A stretch of DNA of 64,000 bases from Gymnothorax reevesii (lineage: Eukaryota; Chordata; Actinopteri; Anguilliformes; Muraenidae): assembly GCA_029721435.1 (NCBI GenBank), contig CM056587.1:1191001-1255000 (forward strand), in the 5' to 3' direction. The notes beneath the pieces are model-generated. The model was not told the DNA's origin, did no database searches, and was given only the letters and a program-made list of their open reading frames with translations. Position numbers and translations under genes: made by a program. Numbering within the stretch: position 1 is the first letter of the stretch; each line of letters opens with the position of its first letter. This document shows positions 11,301-23,300 of this stretch, piece after piece.

Positions 11301-14300
11301 CCGCTCCAAGCAGGGGAGAGCTGCAGGGCGAGAGCTTCTGAGGATGAGGCAGGGGAGGAGATCGGTGGCGGACTACGCCATCGATTTTCAGACGGTGGCA
11401 GCCACGTCTGGCTGGAGCAAGGAGGCCTTGTGTGTCGTGTTCCTCCAGGGGCTGTCCGATCCAGTCAAAGACCGACTGCTGTTTTGTGAGATCCCTGAGT
11501 CTTCAGAGGCCCTTGTCGACCTGGCCCTGCGTATTGACAGCCGCCTGGAGGAGAGGGCGGTCCTATTCGACGTCCTGCTCCCTCTGGCCAGATCCAACCT
11601 CCGGGTCCCGGTCGTGTGTCGCCTCAGGACCAGTCGAGGGGGAACGCCACCACACCCTCTCCTGGGGAGGCATCTCCCATGAAGACCGGGAGGTCCCGGC
11701 TCACCCAGGAAGAACGCCAACAGAGGAGGAGGTCGGGGGCATGTTTTTACTGCGGCCAGCAGGGTCATGCGGTGCGAGGCTGCCCATCAAGACAACGCCC
11801 ACTAGCGTCTGGAGGAGTACTGGTGGGCGCTTCGACCAAGATAACCTCCTCCTACCACCAGACCTGCATCCCGGTGACTCTGACCTGGGAGGGCCGCTCC
11901 TGCAAGACCACCGCCCTCATTGACTCAGGAGCTGAGGAGAGCTTCATCGACGCCAGAGCTGCCGCCGAGTGGGGGGTTCCCCTCTGCCAACTTCCCAGCC
12001 CATTGTCCATCTCAGGGCTGGGCGGGCAACCCCTTGCTAAGGTGTGCTACCGGACCTCTCCCATTCAGCTGCTGGCGTCCGGCAACCACCACGAACAGGT
12101 CCAGCTGTTCGTGACCGAGACGCCCCGCTCTCCCGTCGTCCTGGGTCACCCCTGGTTGGCGTTACATGGGCCGGTGATCGACTGGGCCCGCCATGAGGTG
12201 CGGGAGTGGAGTGCCTCCTGTTCAGCCAGCTGCCTCCTCGAATCCCGACCTTCCTGTTCTGCGGGTGGACCAGCTTCCGAGGGGAGGCCAGACGTCTCCT
12301 AAGTGCCCCCAGAATACCACGACCTGGCGGCTGTCTTTAGCAAGTCCCGTGCGGTGTCTCTGCCCCCGCACCGCCCGTATGACTGCGCTATAGACCTCCA
12401 GCCTGGTACAGCACCCCCTAGGGGGCGTGTCTTCGCCTTGTTTGAGCCAGAGAGGGGGGCGATGGACAAGTACGTCCGGGAGTCCCTTGCGGCTGGCATC
12501 ATCCGTCCATCCTCCTCTCCCGCGGGGGCAGGCTTCTTCTTTGTGAAGAAGAAAGATGGCTCCCTGCGCCCCTGCATCGACTACCGAGGCCTGAATAAGA
12601 TCACAGTCAGGAACCGCTACCCGCTCCCACTGATGTCCTCGGCATTCGATGTCATTCAAGGGGCGGCCATCTTCACCAAGCTGGACCTGCGGAATGCTTA
12701 CCACCTCCTGCGCATCAGGGAAGGCGACGAATGGAAGACCGCCTTTAACACCCCTAGCGGCCACTGGGAGTACCTGGTGGTTCCATTCGGCCTAACCAAC
12801 GCACCCGCAGTGTTCCAGAACTTGGTGAACGATGTGCTTGGAGACATGATCGGGAGGTTCGTCTATGTCTACCTCGATGATATCCTGATCTTCTCCAGGG
12901 ACAAGACGGAGCACACGAACCACGTTCGCCAGGTGCTCCGCCGCCTCCTCGAAAACCGCCTGTTTGTCAAGGCCGAAAAATGCGAGTTCAGCACCACCAC
13001 TACCTCCTTCCTGGGGCACGTCATCTCCCCAAACCACCTGGGCATGGACGAGGAGAAGGTCAAGGCTGTGGTGGACTGGCCCGCACCCAAGGACCGCAAG
13101 GCCCTGCAGAGCTTCCTGGGCTTCGCCAATTTCTATCGGCGTTTCGTCAGGAACTACAGCACCGTGGAAGCTCCCCTAACGGCCCTAACCTCCATTAAGG
13201 TGCCATTCCGTTGGACTCCGCAAGCCGAGGTTACCTTCTGTGAGCTGAAGAGGCGCTTCACCACCGCGCCAATCCTCACCACCCCCGACCCCGCCAAGCA
13301 GTTCATTGTTGAGGTGGATGCCTCCAATGTCGGGGTTGGTGCGGTTCTCTCCCAGAGATCCAGCAATGATCAGAAGGTACACCCATGTGCGTTCTTCTCC
13401 CACCGGCTGACGCCAGCGGAGTCCAACTACGACATCGGGAACCGGGAGCTGCTGGCGGTGAAACTGGCCCTGGAAGAGTGGAGGCACTGGCTTGAGGGGG
13501 CAAGGGTTCCGTTCCTGGTCTGGACGGACCATAAAAACCTGGAGTACCTCCGCTCTGCCAAGAGGCTGACGCCCAGACAAGCCAGATGGGCCCTCTTCTT
13601 TGACCGGTTCAACTTCTCCCTGGCCTACAGACCGGGGTCCAAGAACACTAAGGCTGACGCGCTCTCCAGGCGTTTCGACGCTTCCTCGGCCAATGGAGAG
13701 CCCAGCTCCATTCTGCCCAGAACGTGCTTTGTCAACAACGTGTGCCTCCGGATTGAGGAGCTGGTCCGCAACGCCCAGAATGGCGCAGCTACGCCCAGTG
13801 CCTGCCCTGCCAACTGCCTGTATGTCCCTGCAGCTGCCCGATCTGATGTTCTCTATTGGGGCCACTCCTCCAACCTGTCGTGCCATCCTGGGGTCGGCCG
13901 GACCCTGCGGTTCATCCAGCGCCGTTTCTGGTGGCCCAAGATGGCAGCAGAGGTCCGGGGGTTTGTCACAGCCTGCTCAGTCTGTTCCCGTGCCAAGACC
14001 TCCCACGCACCTCCCTCCGGTCTGCTCCAACCACTGCCCATTCCTCACCGTCCCTGGTCCCACATAGCTCTGGACTTTGTCACTGGCCTGCCCATCTCCC
14101 ATGGAAACACCACTGTCCTGACCATAGTTGACCGGTTCTCCAAGTCTGTTCACTTTGTGCCCCTTCCTAAGCTCCCCTCTGCTAAAGCCACAGCTGACCT
14201 ATTAATCCAGCATGTTGTCCGTCTCCACGGCATACCTGTGGATATAGTGTCAGATCGTGGTCCCCAATTCACCTCCCACTTCTGTAAAGCATTCTGCACA

Positions 14301-17300
14301 TCCCTTGGCACCTCCTTCAGCCTCAGTTCAGGTTACCACCCACAGACTAATGGACAGACTGAGCGGGCCAATCAAACTCTGGAGACGGTCCTCCGCTGTG
14401 TGTGCTCGACCAACCCAACATCCTGGTCAACCATGCTACCCTGGGTCGAGTACGCTGTCAACTCCCACGCCGCCTCTGCCTCCGGCCTCTCCCCCTTCGA
14501 GTGCTGTTTGGGCTACCAGCCTCCACTGTTCCCCAGCCAGGAGGAGGAAGTCGGGGTGCCTTCGGCCGGGGCATTCATCCGACAGTGTCGCCGTGTGTGG
14601 CTGTCTGCTCGCCGCGCCTTGGTTCGGGCGGGCAAGACCATGAAGACCGCGGCAGACAAGCGTCGGCGCCCTGCCCCTCACTATCGGGTCGGCCAGAAGG
14701 TCTGGTTGGCGGCACAAGATATCCCACTCCGGGTGGAAAGCCGCAAGCTGGCTCCTCGCTTCCTGGGTCCTTTCCCCATCCAAAGGATCATCAGCCCCAC
14801 TGCTGTCCGGCTCAAGCTCCCGTCCATCATGCGACGGCCCCACCCGGTATTCCACGTCTCACGCCTGAGGCCTGTTGCCACCTCCCCCCTCCTGCCCCCA
14901 CCTGAGCCTCCGCCTCCTCCTCGGCTCATCGACGGAGGGGAGGCGTACACAGTCAAGACCCTGCTGGACTGCCGACGAAGGGGCCGGGGCCTCCAGTACC
15001 TCGTGGATTGGGAGGGGTACGGCCCAGAGGAGCGTTCCTGGGTCCCGGCCAGGCACATCCTAGACAAAGGCCTCATCCGTGACTACCACCAGTCACACCC
15101 CAAGCCATAGCCACAGCCCCAAGCCATAGTCATAGCCCCAAACCACAGCCCCAAGCCATAGCCATAGCCATAGCCCCCAGCCCGAGCCATAGTTCCCAGC
15201 CATAGCCTCAAGCCCTTGCCATAACCTAAGCCTTAGCCCCAGCTTGCTGGAGACCCCAAGTCATCTTGTTTATGTTTAGTGTTTCTTGTTGTACTGTTTC
15301 TTGGTTAGGTATTTTGTGTCTTAGGGTTTTTGTCCATAGTATTTAGTTGGTTATTTGTTTCGTGGGATTTGTATTTAGTTTTGTGCGGCTTCTTGTATTT
15401 TAGTTATTTGTGTTTTATGTCAGCGTCAGGTGCCGCTTTTGTAAGGGGGGGGTACTGTTGTGTTCCAGGGTTCTTGGCAGAACAGTATTGCTCATGGTTT
15501 TAACAGTTTCATGTTCAAGATTTCATAGTTTCATAGTTCATTTTCATGTCACAGTTTTAACAGTTTCTTGTATCTAGTCATTGCATTCCATAATTCATGT
15601 TCATTGTCCATGTTTTTACTTTTCCATGTTTTTGTTTTCGCCAGGTCTGCCATGCCACTCCACCGCTTGTCTGCGTTCCACCCCGTGCCTTCGTTGTTGC
15701 AAATTTCAGAGCTCTGGTTGGCTTTGGTATTTCACCCTTCCTTCTGTGCTGTGCTGATTCGGGGCTGTCTAAGCTTAATTGACAATTAACTGTTTTTAAG
15801 TTACTAACATTTACTAACACTCACTGGGTGGTGCAATTCTTAGACAGGCACATTACTAATATTACTAATTTAGACAGGGAGTTTATTGTCATGATTCCTG
15901 CTTTGCTATTTCAAGATCTTGCTGTGCTTTTCTGTTCTTAACATTCATGCTTGCTTCCAAACTGCATACTTAATTGCTACTTAAGCTGAGCACGCTCATT
16001 CTCTTAATGAGCAAGTCTTGTCATCCAATCTCTGTCCATGTCTTGATCTTGCCATGCCTCTTGTTTCACTTTCTCCAGGTGTTGCCCCTCATGTGCCATG
16101 ATTTCTAAGTCTTTATCTGGATGCGGTGGAAGTTGGCTGGCAGACAGTGTCTCAAGTTCTAGCTCATGTTTGCAAGTTTGTTTCTAGTCAAGTCTCGTTT
16201 CATGTTCAAGTTTTCGCTCATGGTCACGCTTTCAAGTCGTTGTTTCCAAGTCTTGTTCATAGCCCTTGTATATATAGCCATAGTTTTGTTATTTATTTTT
16301 CTTGGATTTCTGCCTGGAGTTTCCAGTGGTTTTTTGTTTTTGCCTTTTTAGCTCTTTAGTTCTTTGCTCTATGTAGCGTACTTTAGTTTGTCTTTTGCAA
16401 CCCTTTGGGCCAAGTTTTTTGTTGGCCCTCGTGCTGTTTTGCTTTTGTTTTAATAAATTCCTTATTCCCCTTCACCTCGCTCCTGGTGTCTACCTGATCT
16501 CGTATCAAAGACTGACAGAAAGTGGTCTTCAGTGACGAATTACGCTTTTGCATCTCCTTCGGTGACCAAGATCCTCGTGTCTGGCGTCGTGGTGGCGAAA
16601 CCTACGACCACGAGGCCGTGAAAAGATCCGTAAAGTTTCCCCAGAGCGTTATGGTCTGGGGATGCATGTCCGCTCGGGGTGTAGGGAAACTCTGCTTCCT
16701 CAAGAAGACTGTAAATGCTGCCGTATACCAACATGTTCTGGAAACGTTTCTGATTCCGATTGTTGAGGAACAGTTCGGCGAAGAAGACCTCATATTTCAA
16801 CAGGATCTTGCACCAAAGTCGACCAAAGATTGGTTCGCCGAAAAACAGCTTGAAGTTTTGGCATGGCCGGCCAACTAGCCTGACCTCAATGTCATTGAAA
16901 ACCTTTGGGCCATCGTCAAGCGGAAAATTCGCAACCGAAGGCCGACTTCGCTGGACCAACTGAAGCAGAACATCGCCACTGCCTGGGAAGCAGTGAGTGC
17001 GGAAACTTGCGGCAAGCTGGTCAAATCGATGCCGCTTCAGGCAGTCATACAAGCCAAGGGGGCAGCCACAAAATACTGAGAAAGTGATGATTCTAATTAT
17101 CATAAAAATTATTCTAATTCAGTGAAACGGTTTCTCCATTATTCTAATTCAATGAAACAAGTGTCACAGTTAAATGGCCTAAATGGGCCTTTTGGAAAGC
17201 ACAGCTGAGCAAATTTTTTACGGGTAGCGAGTTCTGTGATTACTCTAACAAGTAGGACAGGCGCGGTGAACACCTGATTTGCTTTCTGCACAAAAAATGC

Positions 17301-20300
17301 ATTTAAAAATTTTAAGATTGCACCATTTCAAATTATTCTAATTCGTTGACCAGCACCTGTATATTCTCGCGTGCAAGCAGGTGAACATTTTCCGAGCACG
17401 TATTTCTCCTCGCAGGCTAAAATATTTCTCGAGGGAGCAAAAATGCAGGATATAATATTGCTCGCGAGTTCTTTGAAAGCGCTCGCAAATAGTTTTGCAA
17501 GCATGCATTTCTCTTCGGATGTTTGATTTACGTGCATAGAAGTTGTGCACAGGTCTCATTCGCGGGCACGATTTTTGACAGTGTCCTAACGCCATAGACA
17601 AGAACGAGGCAACCTTCGCAATCAGTGGCAGTTAGCCTCTCCGTCTTGAGTTTGAGGGATTGAGGACGAGGCAGGACAGAACTGCTGTGGCAAAGTCCCT
17701 TTAAACTTCTACTCATATAGTTTATATTGAGCTTTATTAGATAGAGAGATATACTTTATTGAACCCCCTGGGGTTATTTGTCCTCTACATTTGACCCATC
17801 CTATAGTCAGGAGCAGTGGGCAGCCACAGAGCAGCGCCCGGGGACCAACTCCAGTTCTAAAGCCAGTTCCTTGGTCAGGGGTACTGGTTGGAGTGTTCCC
17901 ATGATGCATGTTTTGTGTGTGGGGGAAACCGGAGTACCCGGAGGAAACCCACGCGAACACAGGGAGAACATGCAAACTCCACACAGAAAGGCCCCAGGCT
18001 GGAATCAAACCCACGACCTTCTTGCTGTGAGGCAGCAGTGCTAACTGCAGTTATGCCTCCTTGCCCCAAATTAAATAACAATACTTGTTTCTTCTCATTT
18101 CTTCGGATGTTTTCCGGGTAAAAATAACATTACTACAATTTACGTCAGGCTTTGTAACAAATTGCGTGGACCAGGGGTGTCCAACTTTATCCAGAAAGGG
18201 CTGGTTTTTGTTAGAGCCCAACACTAACACACCTGATTCTACCCACCAAGGTCCTGATTGAAACTCCTGATTAGTTAATTAGTGGAATCAGGTGCAGTAG
18301 CACTGCTGGCTCTGACAAAAACCAGCACCCACACCGGCCCTTTGCGGATAAGATTGGACACCCCTGGCGTAGACCGACGATTAGCCAATTACAAAATGCT
18401 GCAACCCTGATTACAAAATGCTTAGCTTCCATTTATGACAAAATGCCACAACTATTATTACAAAATGTGTCATTATTACAAAATGTTGCAGAACATGCTT
18501 GATGTTGAAAAGTAAAAGGAAATATACATGCAACATACAGATATAAGATAGATATATATATCCCAATGTTTAATTACTACCATTTAGCTACCACTTCTGA
18601 CAAGATCCGCCACCGTGCTCACTTACGAGACAGACAGTGTGACCAATTTCTTACTATGTGGGTCTCTGGGGGATGAAGAGTCTCGCTAAACTGTCTTTGC
18701 AACAGTTATAAGTCAGTTGTGCCGGTTTCTGAGAAGATTGTGTTCTCACTGCAAACGAGCCGCTCCAGGGTTCGAATGGAAGCAAGCCCAGATCACCTTT
18801 TCTGGCGAGCTCGGCCCACTTATTTTGTTTCGCATCAGAGGCGTTTGCTGTGTTCACACCAGCTCAAACAAACCGATCTCTGGGGGAAAACGCTCCCTGT
18901 GTCGGAACAATTGCTCCAAATGAGCCAAGTGTGAATACACCATCAAAGAACTGCAAGAGCATGTAGCATACAGTCTGAGCTGTAGCAATACAGCCAACAC
19001 AGTGCTGTAGTGACACAGCCAACACATACAGCTGTAGCATCACTCAGGTAGATCTCTGATATCTTCAAAGTGCTTTTTACAGGAAAAATGCAGCTTTTTT
19101 TCTAAATTCAGATGTAGGAAAAGCAGCAGGTAACAGAGAGAGAGCAACTCCTCTGTGCCACAACACAACTATATGGCTTGAACACAGAGAAAACATCTTA
19201 CGCTGAGGACGGCTCCAGCTCTTCCACTCTGATCTTTAAACTGCGGACGAGTCTCTCCTGGAAATAAATAAGGTTTCAAAGCAGGAATGAGTGATGCACC
19301 CTGATTAAGGGCTGTCCTGTGTAAATAGCAGATCAGTATTAGTGACCTTTACCTTTTCGTCCAGCTGGTCTGTGGCAGAGGCCAGTAAGTCACACTCCCT
19401 CTCTAGTGTCTCCTGCAGGTCATTCTTGCGCTGGTCCAGTTCAGAAACGGTGGACTGTAGAGCGGTGATCTCATCATGGAGACTCCTAATCTGCTGCAGC
19501 AATGTTTCTGATACACAACCCAGCACACAGGAGGATGACAGTTACTCAACCCAGCACACAGGAGTATGGCAGTTACTCAACCCAGCACACAGAAGTACGG
19601 CAGTTACTAAACCCAGCACACAGGAGTACAGCAGTTACTTATACCAGCACACAGGAGTATGGCAGTTACTCGACCCAGCACACAGGAGTATGGCAGTTAC
19701 TCAACTCAGCACACAGGAGTATGACAGGTACGTGTTACGGCCCCAAGTTGTTATGAACCCAATTTATTACGACCTATCGGACAGCAAACTTCACAGGTCT
19801 TGAAAAGAGTGACAGGTCTGGTCAAATGTATCCTTCTCCTTGCAATTTCTCCTACTACTTTACTCTCTCAGTTTTTCTCCTTATATACTCTTTTCCAGCC
19901 CCCTCCCACCTTCTAGACTTTTTTCAATTCCCCTCTCAGACATGCCCAGGACATGCCCAAACCTAGCTCCAGACTGGGCTTAACAAAAAAAGGGTCAATA
20001 CTGCCATCTAGTGGCATTTTTTCACATTACATACCCAAACCAGCACACAGGAGTATTACAGTTGTACAACTCAGTACAAAGGCATATAACAGTTACACGA
20101 CCCACCCCGCAACAGAATGACAGTTAAACAACCCAGCACACAGGAGTGCAACAATTACAAAATTCAGCACGTAGGGGTACGGCAGTTACACAACCAAACA
20201 CATAGCAGTGACTGTTGTGATTCTGCCATGCTATGTGTTCTGATTTTGCCTTATGATTATGATTCTGCGTTGCCATGTTTCTGACTGACCTTTGTGTATT

Positions 20301-23300
20301 TGGATTATTTGCTTATATCTGACCTCTCTCTAGATTATGTATTGTGATTTGGATATTTTAGAAATCATGCATTGTTACTTTCCATGTTTCAGTTTTTACC
20401 ACAGTTTATTCCATGCCATGTTTTCATTTTCCATGCACTGCACTTCATCACCCCCTGTCTTGTCATTAGTCTTGTCTTTGCTCACAGCCCCAGTACATTG
20501 TATCACTACTTCAGGTGATTTAATGGTTTCTGGTTTCAATCTTCCTTCCCCATCTCGTTTACTTCCTTCCCCTCACTTTTTCTATATTACTAACACATAC
20601 TAACAGTTTGTTATTTTCACTGATTTACTAACCAACACTAACATTGTAGATTAGACTAATTTACTAACGAGCACTCGGTATTGTATAGCTGCACTTACTA
20701 ATTGACTAACGACCTCTCAGCACTCGCCCTGTTCTAGTCTCCGCCTCTTTCCTTCACTCAATCTGCTCTGCTGTGTTTCTTGCAGATTCTCTGCACCTGT
20801 CTTATCTCTGTTCTGCCTCACTCTGTGCACTTAGAAATCCCGAACCGGACCCGTTGTCCTGTCTATAGGCTGTCCCGTGATCCTTGTCCGCGTTTTGGCT
20901 TCTGCCAATTTCATGTGATTAGTTTCCTCCCGATGTGTTTCTCCCTTGTTAATCAGTCTCATCGCTTGCACCTGTGTTCCATTACCATGTGACCTCCCTG
21001 AAGTGTATATTAGATGTCTGTTCACAGCACTTCCTTGTCAGATGGTTCTCCTTTGCTCACCTGTGCCACGTTCATTTCACCTTGTTCCTATTGTGATCAT
21101 CTTTCTGACTGGACTGTCCTTGACTACCGAGTTTTGCATTCTCCCTGTACTTTGCTGCATTCTTGTGTTTGAACCTTTTTTCATCTGACCGTGATTTTTG
21201 TGATTGGTGCCCTGGTTTCGAATCTGGATTTCACCCTTTGGATTCTGATTTTGGATTGTGGACTTTGTACTGTTGCCTGCTCTGTTGGGGCGTTTCCCTC
21301 TTCAGTAATAAAGCCTCCCTTCTGTATTTTGCTGGTTCTCGCACTTGGTTCATTTCGTAAAACCTCACAGTGACAAAACCCAGCATGCAGGGGTGCGACA
21401 GTTACTTCACCCAATGCACAAGGAGTGCAACAGTTTAACAACCCAGTGCACAGGCATGTGACATTTACACAACCCACAGCACAGGGGTGGGACAGTAACA
21501 CAATGAAGAACTGTCAAGTACTCACTGCAAAAGGGTTCACTTGCAGACTTGCAGTGTGAGAACCGGTGAAGATGACAAGGGGACTGGGACAATAACTGGG
21601 GTCATGACCGCATTTTATGAGGATTGAGGGATGAAATGATTTGAAGAGAAGGCCTGGGATGTATAACAAAGGATGTTGGGATTTGTAGTGAGGAAGATGG
21701 TGGTATATGCCAAATTCACGTCATATGGGAAAGATGACAAGGGTCAAAAAACTTTTATTGCCACAACTAGTCAGTGGTCACATCAGTTGAACAGTACTTT
21801 CGTGACCTGGGATGTAGTGGAATTTGCGGACTATATTTGGATGGACTAGAGGGACATATGAAGAAATAACATTATTAAACACTTGATCAAACCATTCGGG
21901 CAGAAGCCAAATCCGGAAATGTATGCATTATCTTCATAATTCAAGATTTGGACTTCACAGAGTGGGGCAAAATAGCTTAACCCCTTCACACAGAAGCCAA
22001 ATCAGGCTATTCATACGTTACCCTATCGTAGGCTTCATAATTCAAGATTTGAGCGTCAGAGAGGGGGAATGGCTAAAATGAAACAAGACGTGTAGCTTTT
22101 AGAATCCCATTGTATTTCAGTTTATTATAGCATAGCATAACATAACATAACATGAATGGCGAGAACAGGCCATTCAGCCCAACTATGCTCGCCAGTTTCT
22201 TATACTATTGTGAATATATCCCTTCAGATACTCAATGACTCAATGGTATCTAGCTTTAAGTTAAGCCTGCTCTTGAAAACCCCCAAGGTCTCTCTCTCAA
22301 CAATATGGTCAGGCAAGCTATTCCACATTGAAATTACTCTTTGGGTGAAGAAATATTTCCGAATATCAGTGCTAAATTTACCTTTGGTCAACTTCCATTT
22401 GTGACCCCGAGTTCTACTCACAACATTTGGTCGAAGGAATCCTACATAACTCACTTTGTTAATCCCTTCAGCATATTAAAAGACCTCAATCAAATCACCC
22501 CTTAGTCTCCTTTGCCTAAGACTGAAGAGATAAAGGATCTTCAGACTCTTCTCATAGCTTTCATCTTTTATACCTGAAATTAGCTTAGTGGCTCTTCTCT
22601 GAGCTTTCTCTAGAGCCTCTATATCTTTCTTAAAGTACACAATACTCCAGATGTAGTCTGACGAATGTGTTGTGCAAAAGAAGCATCACCTCCTTAGATT
22701 TGTACTCAATACTTTTGGCAAAGTGTCCCAGCATCCGATTGGCTTTTTTAACTGCTGCCGCACAATGGCTAGAGCCTGTGAGGGTTTGGTCCACAATCAC
22801 TCCCAGATCTTTCTCGTGTGGAGCACATTACAGTTTTAAAACTCCCATGAAGTAATCCTGTCTAATGTTTTTATTACATACATGTACAACTTTACATTTT
22901 GCTAAATTTCATTTGCCACATTTCTGCCCAATTCTGGGTTCTATCCAAATCATCATCACTTTAGTCGACTCTAAAGTATTTGCCAAACCCCCCAATTTTT
23001 TGTAGTGTCATCTGCAAATTTAACTAATCTGCTCTAAATATTCCTATCAAGGTCATTAATGTAGATGAGGAACAGCAGGGGTCCCAATACCGATCCCTGG
23101 GGGACGCCACTCCCTACCATACCTAGCTCAAATGAGATACCACTGACCACTACTCTTTGTGATCTGTCCTGTAACCAGTTTTGAATCCACTCCAGAATAC
23201 CTTCTGTAACTCTAATGGAGCTAATTTGAAAAATTAGTCTCTTATGCGGTACTGTATCAAATGCTTTCTGAAAATCCAAGTATATGATATCATAAGCCCT

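Larger units (their letters stand above)
9743..16507 (+). mobile_element. Ty3/Gypsy chromovirus LTR retrotransposon, full length
   Basis: 5' LTR 9743-10801 and 3' LTR 15456-16507, both TGTTGTGTTCC...TCGTATCA, flanked by the 5-bp duplication AAGAC (9738-9742, 16508-16512). The LTRs differ by roughly a dozen substitutions plus small indels by eye, so insertion is fairly recent. Order is gag, protease, reverse transcriptase, RNase H, integrase, chromodomain, with no envelope. A polypurine tract (AAGGGGGGGG) ends just before the 3' LTR. The chromodomain and domain order place it with the Tf1/sushi-type chromoviruses of fish. Coding capacity is broken by a frame change near 11600 and a stop at 12300. 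Confidence 0.95.
9321..17079 (+). pseudogene. Tc1-like transposase, interrupted and inactivated
   Basis: N-terminal part 9321-9742 contains the helix-turn-helix ([19 protein letters not shown]), with a frameshift near 9375 and a stop at 9698. The C-terminal part 16513-17079 carries FSDE (first catalytic Asp), [10 protein letters not shown] (second) and NVIENLW (Glu), ending KGAATKY. Stops occur at 16513 (TGA) and 16876 (TAG, within WPAN*PDLN). The Gypsy element sits between the DNA-binding and catalytic halves. Several stops show the gene is dead independently of that insertion. Confidence 0.88.
8983..17359 (+). mobile_element. Dead Tc1/mariner element split by a chromovirus insertion
   Basis: Ends CAGGTGCTGGTCAACG and CGTTGACCAGCACCTG are exact inverted copies, flanked by TA on both sides (8981-8982, 17360-17361). 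Terminal inverted repeats are about 220 bp, with internal GAATTAGAATAA repeats of IR/DR type. Removing 9743-16507 plus one target copy leaves an element of about 1.6 kb, the usual Tc1 size. Confidence 0.9.
8297..18482. mobile_element. Foldback-like element with inverted subterminal ATTTTGTAAT arrays, carrying nested insertions
   Basis: At 8297-8480 the motif CATTTTGTAATAA recurs about six times; at 18385-18482 it recurs inverted (TTACAAAATG). Read outward-in, both ends begin GTTCTGC and continue ATTTTGTAATAATGACACATTTTGTAA, aligning for over 100 bases. I infer a DNA transposon or foldback element whose interior was enlarged by the Tc1/Gypsy nest and a hAT MITE. No transposase is recognised in the remaining interior (8481-8982, 17360-18172). 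Confidence 0.5.
19510..21500. repeat. 31-bp minisatellite, interrupted by two LTR insertions
   Basis: Unit approximately CCCAGCACACAGGAGTATGG followed by CAGTTACTCAA. Copies run from 19513 to about 19730, resume at 20032-20212 and again at 21375-21500, with rising divergence. The gaps are the LTRs 19733-20031 and 20213-21369. It starts within a few bases of the splice acceptor of the TSGA10 exon 19507-19353. Confidence 0.8.

Noticed and set aside
19342..19803. Plus-strand repetitive protein frame at 19.3-19.8 kb
   Set aside because: Antisense of a TSGA10 exon fused to the 31-bp minisatellite.
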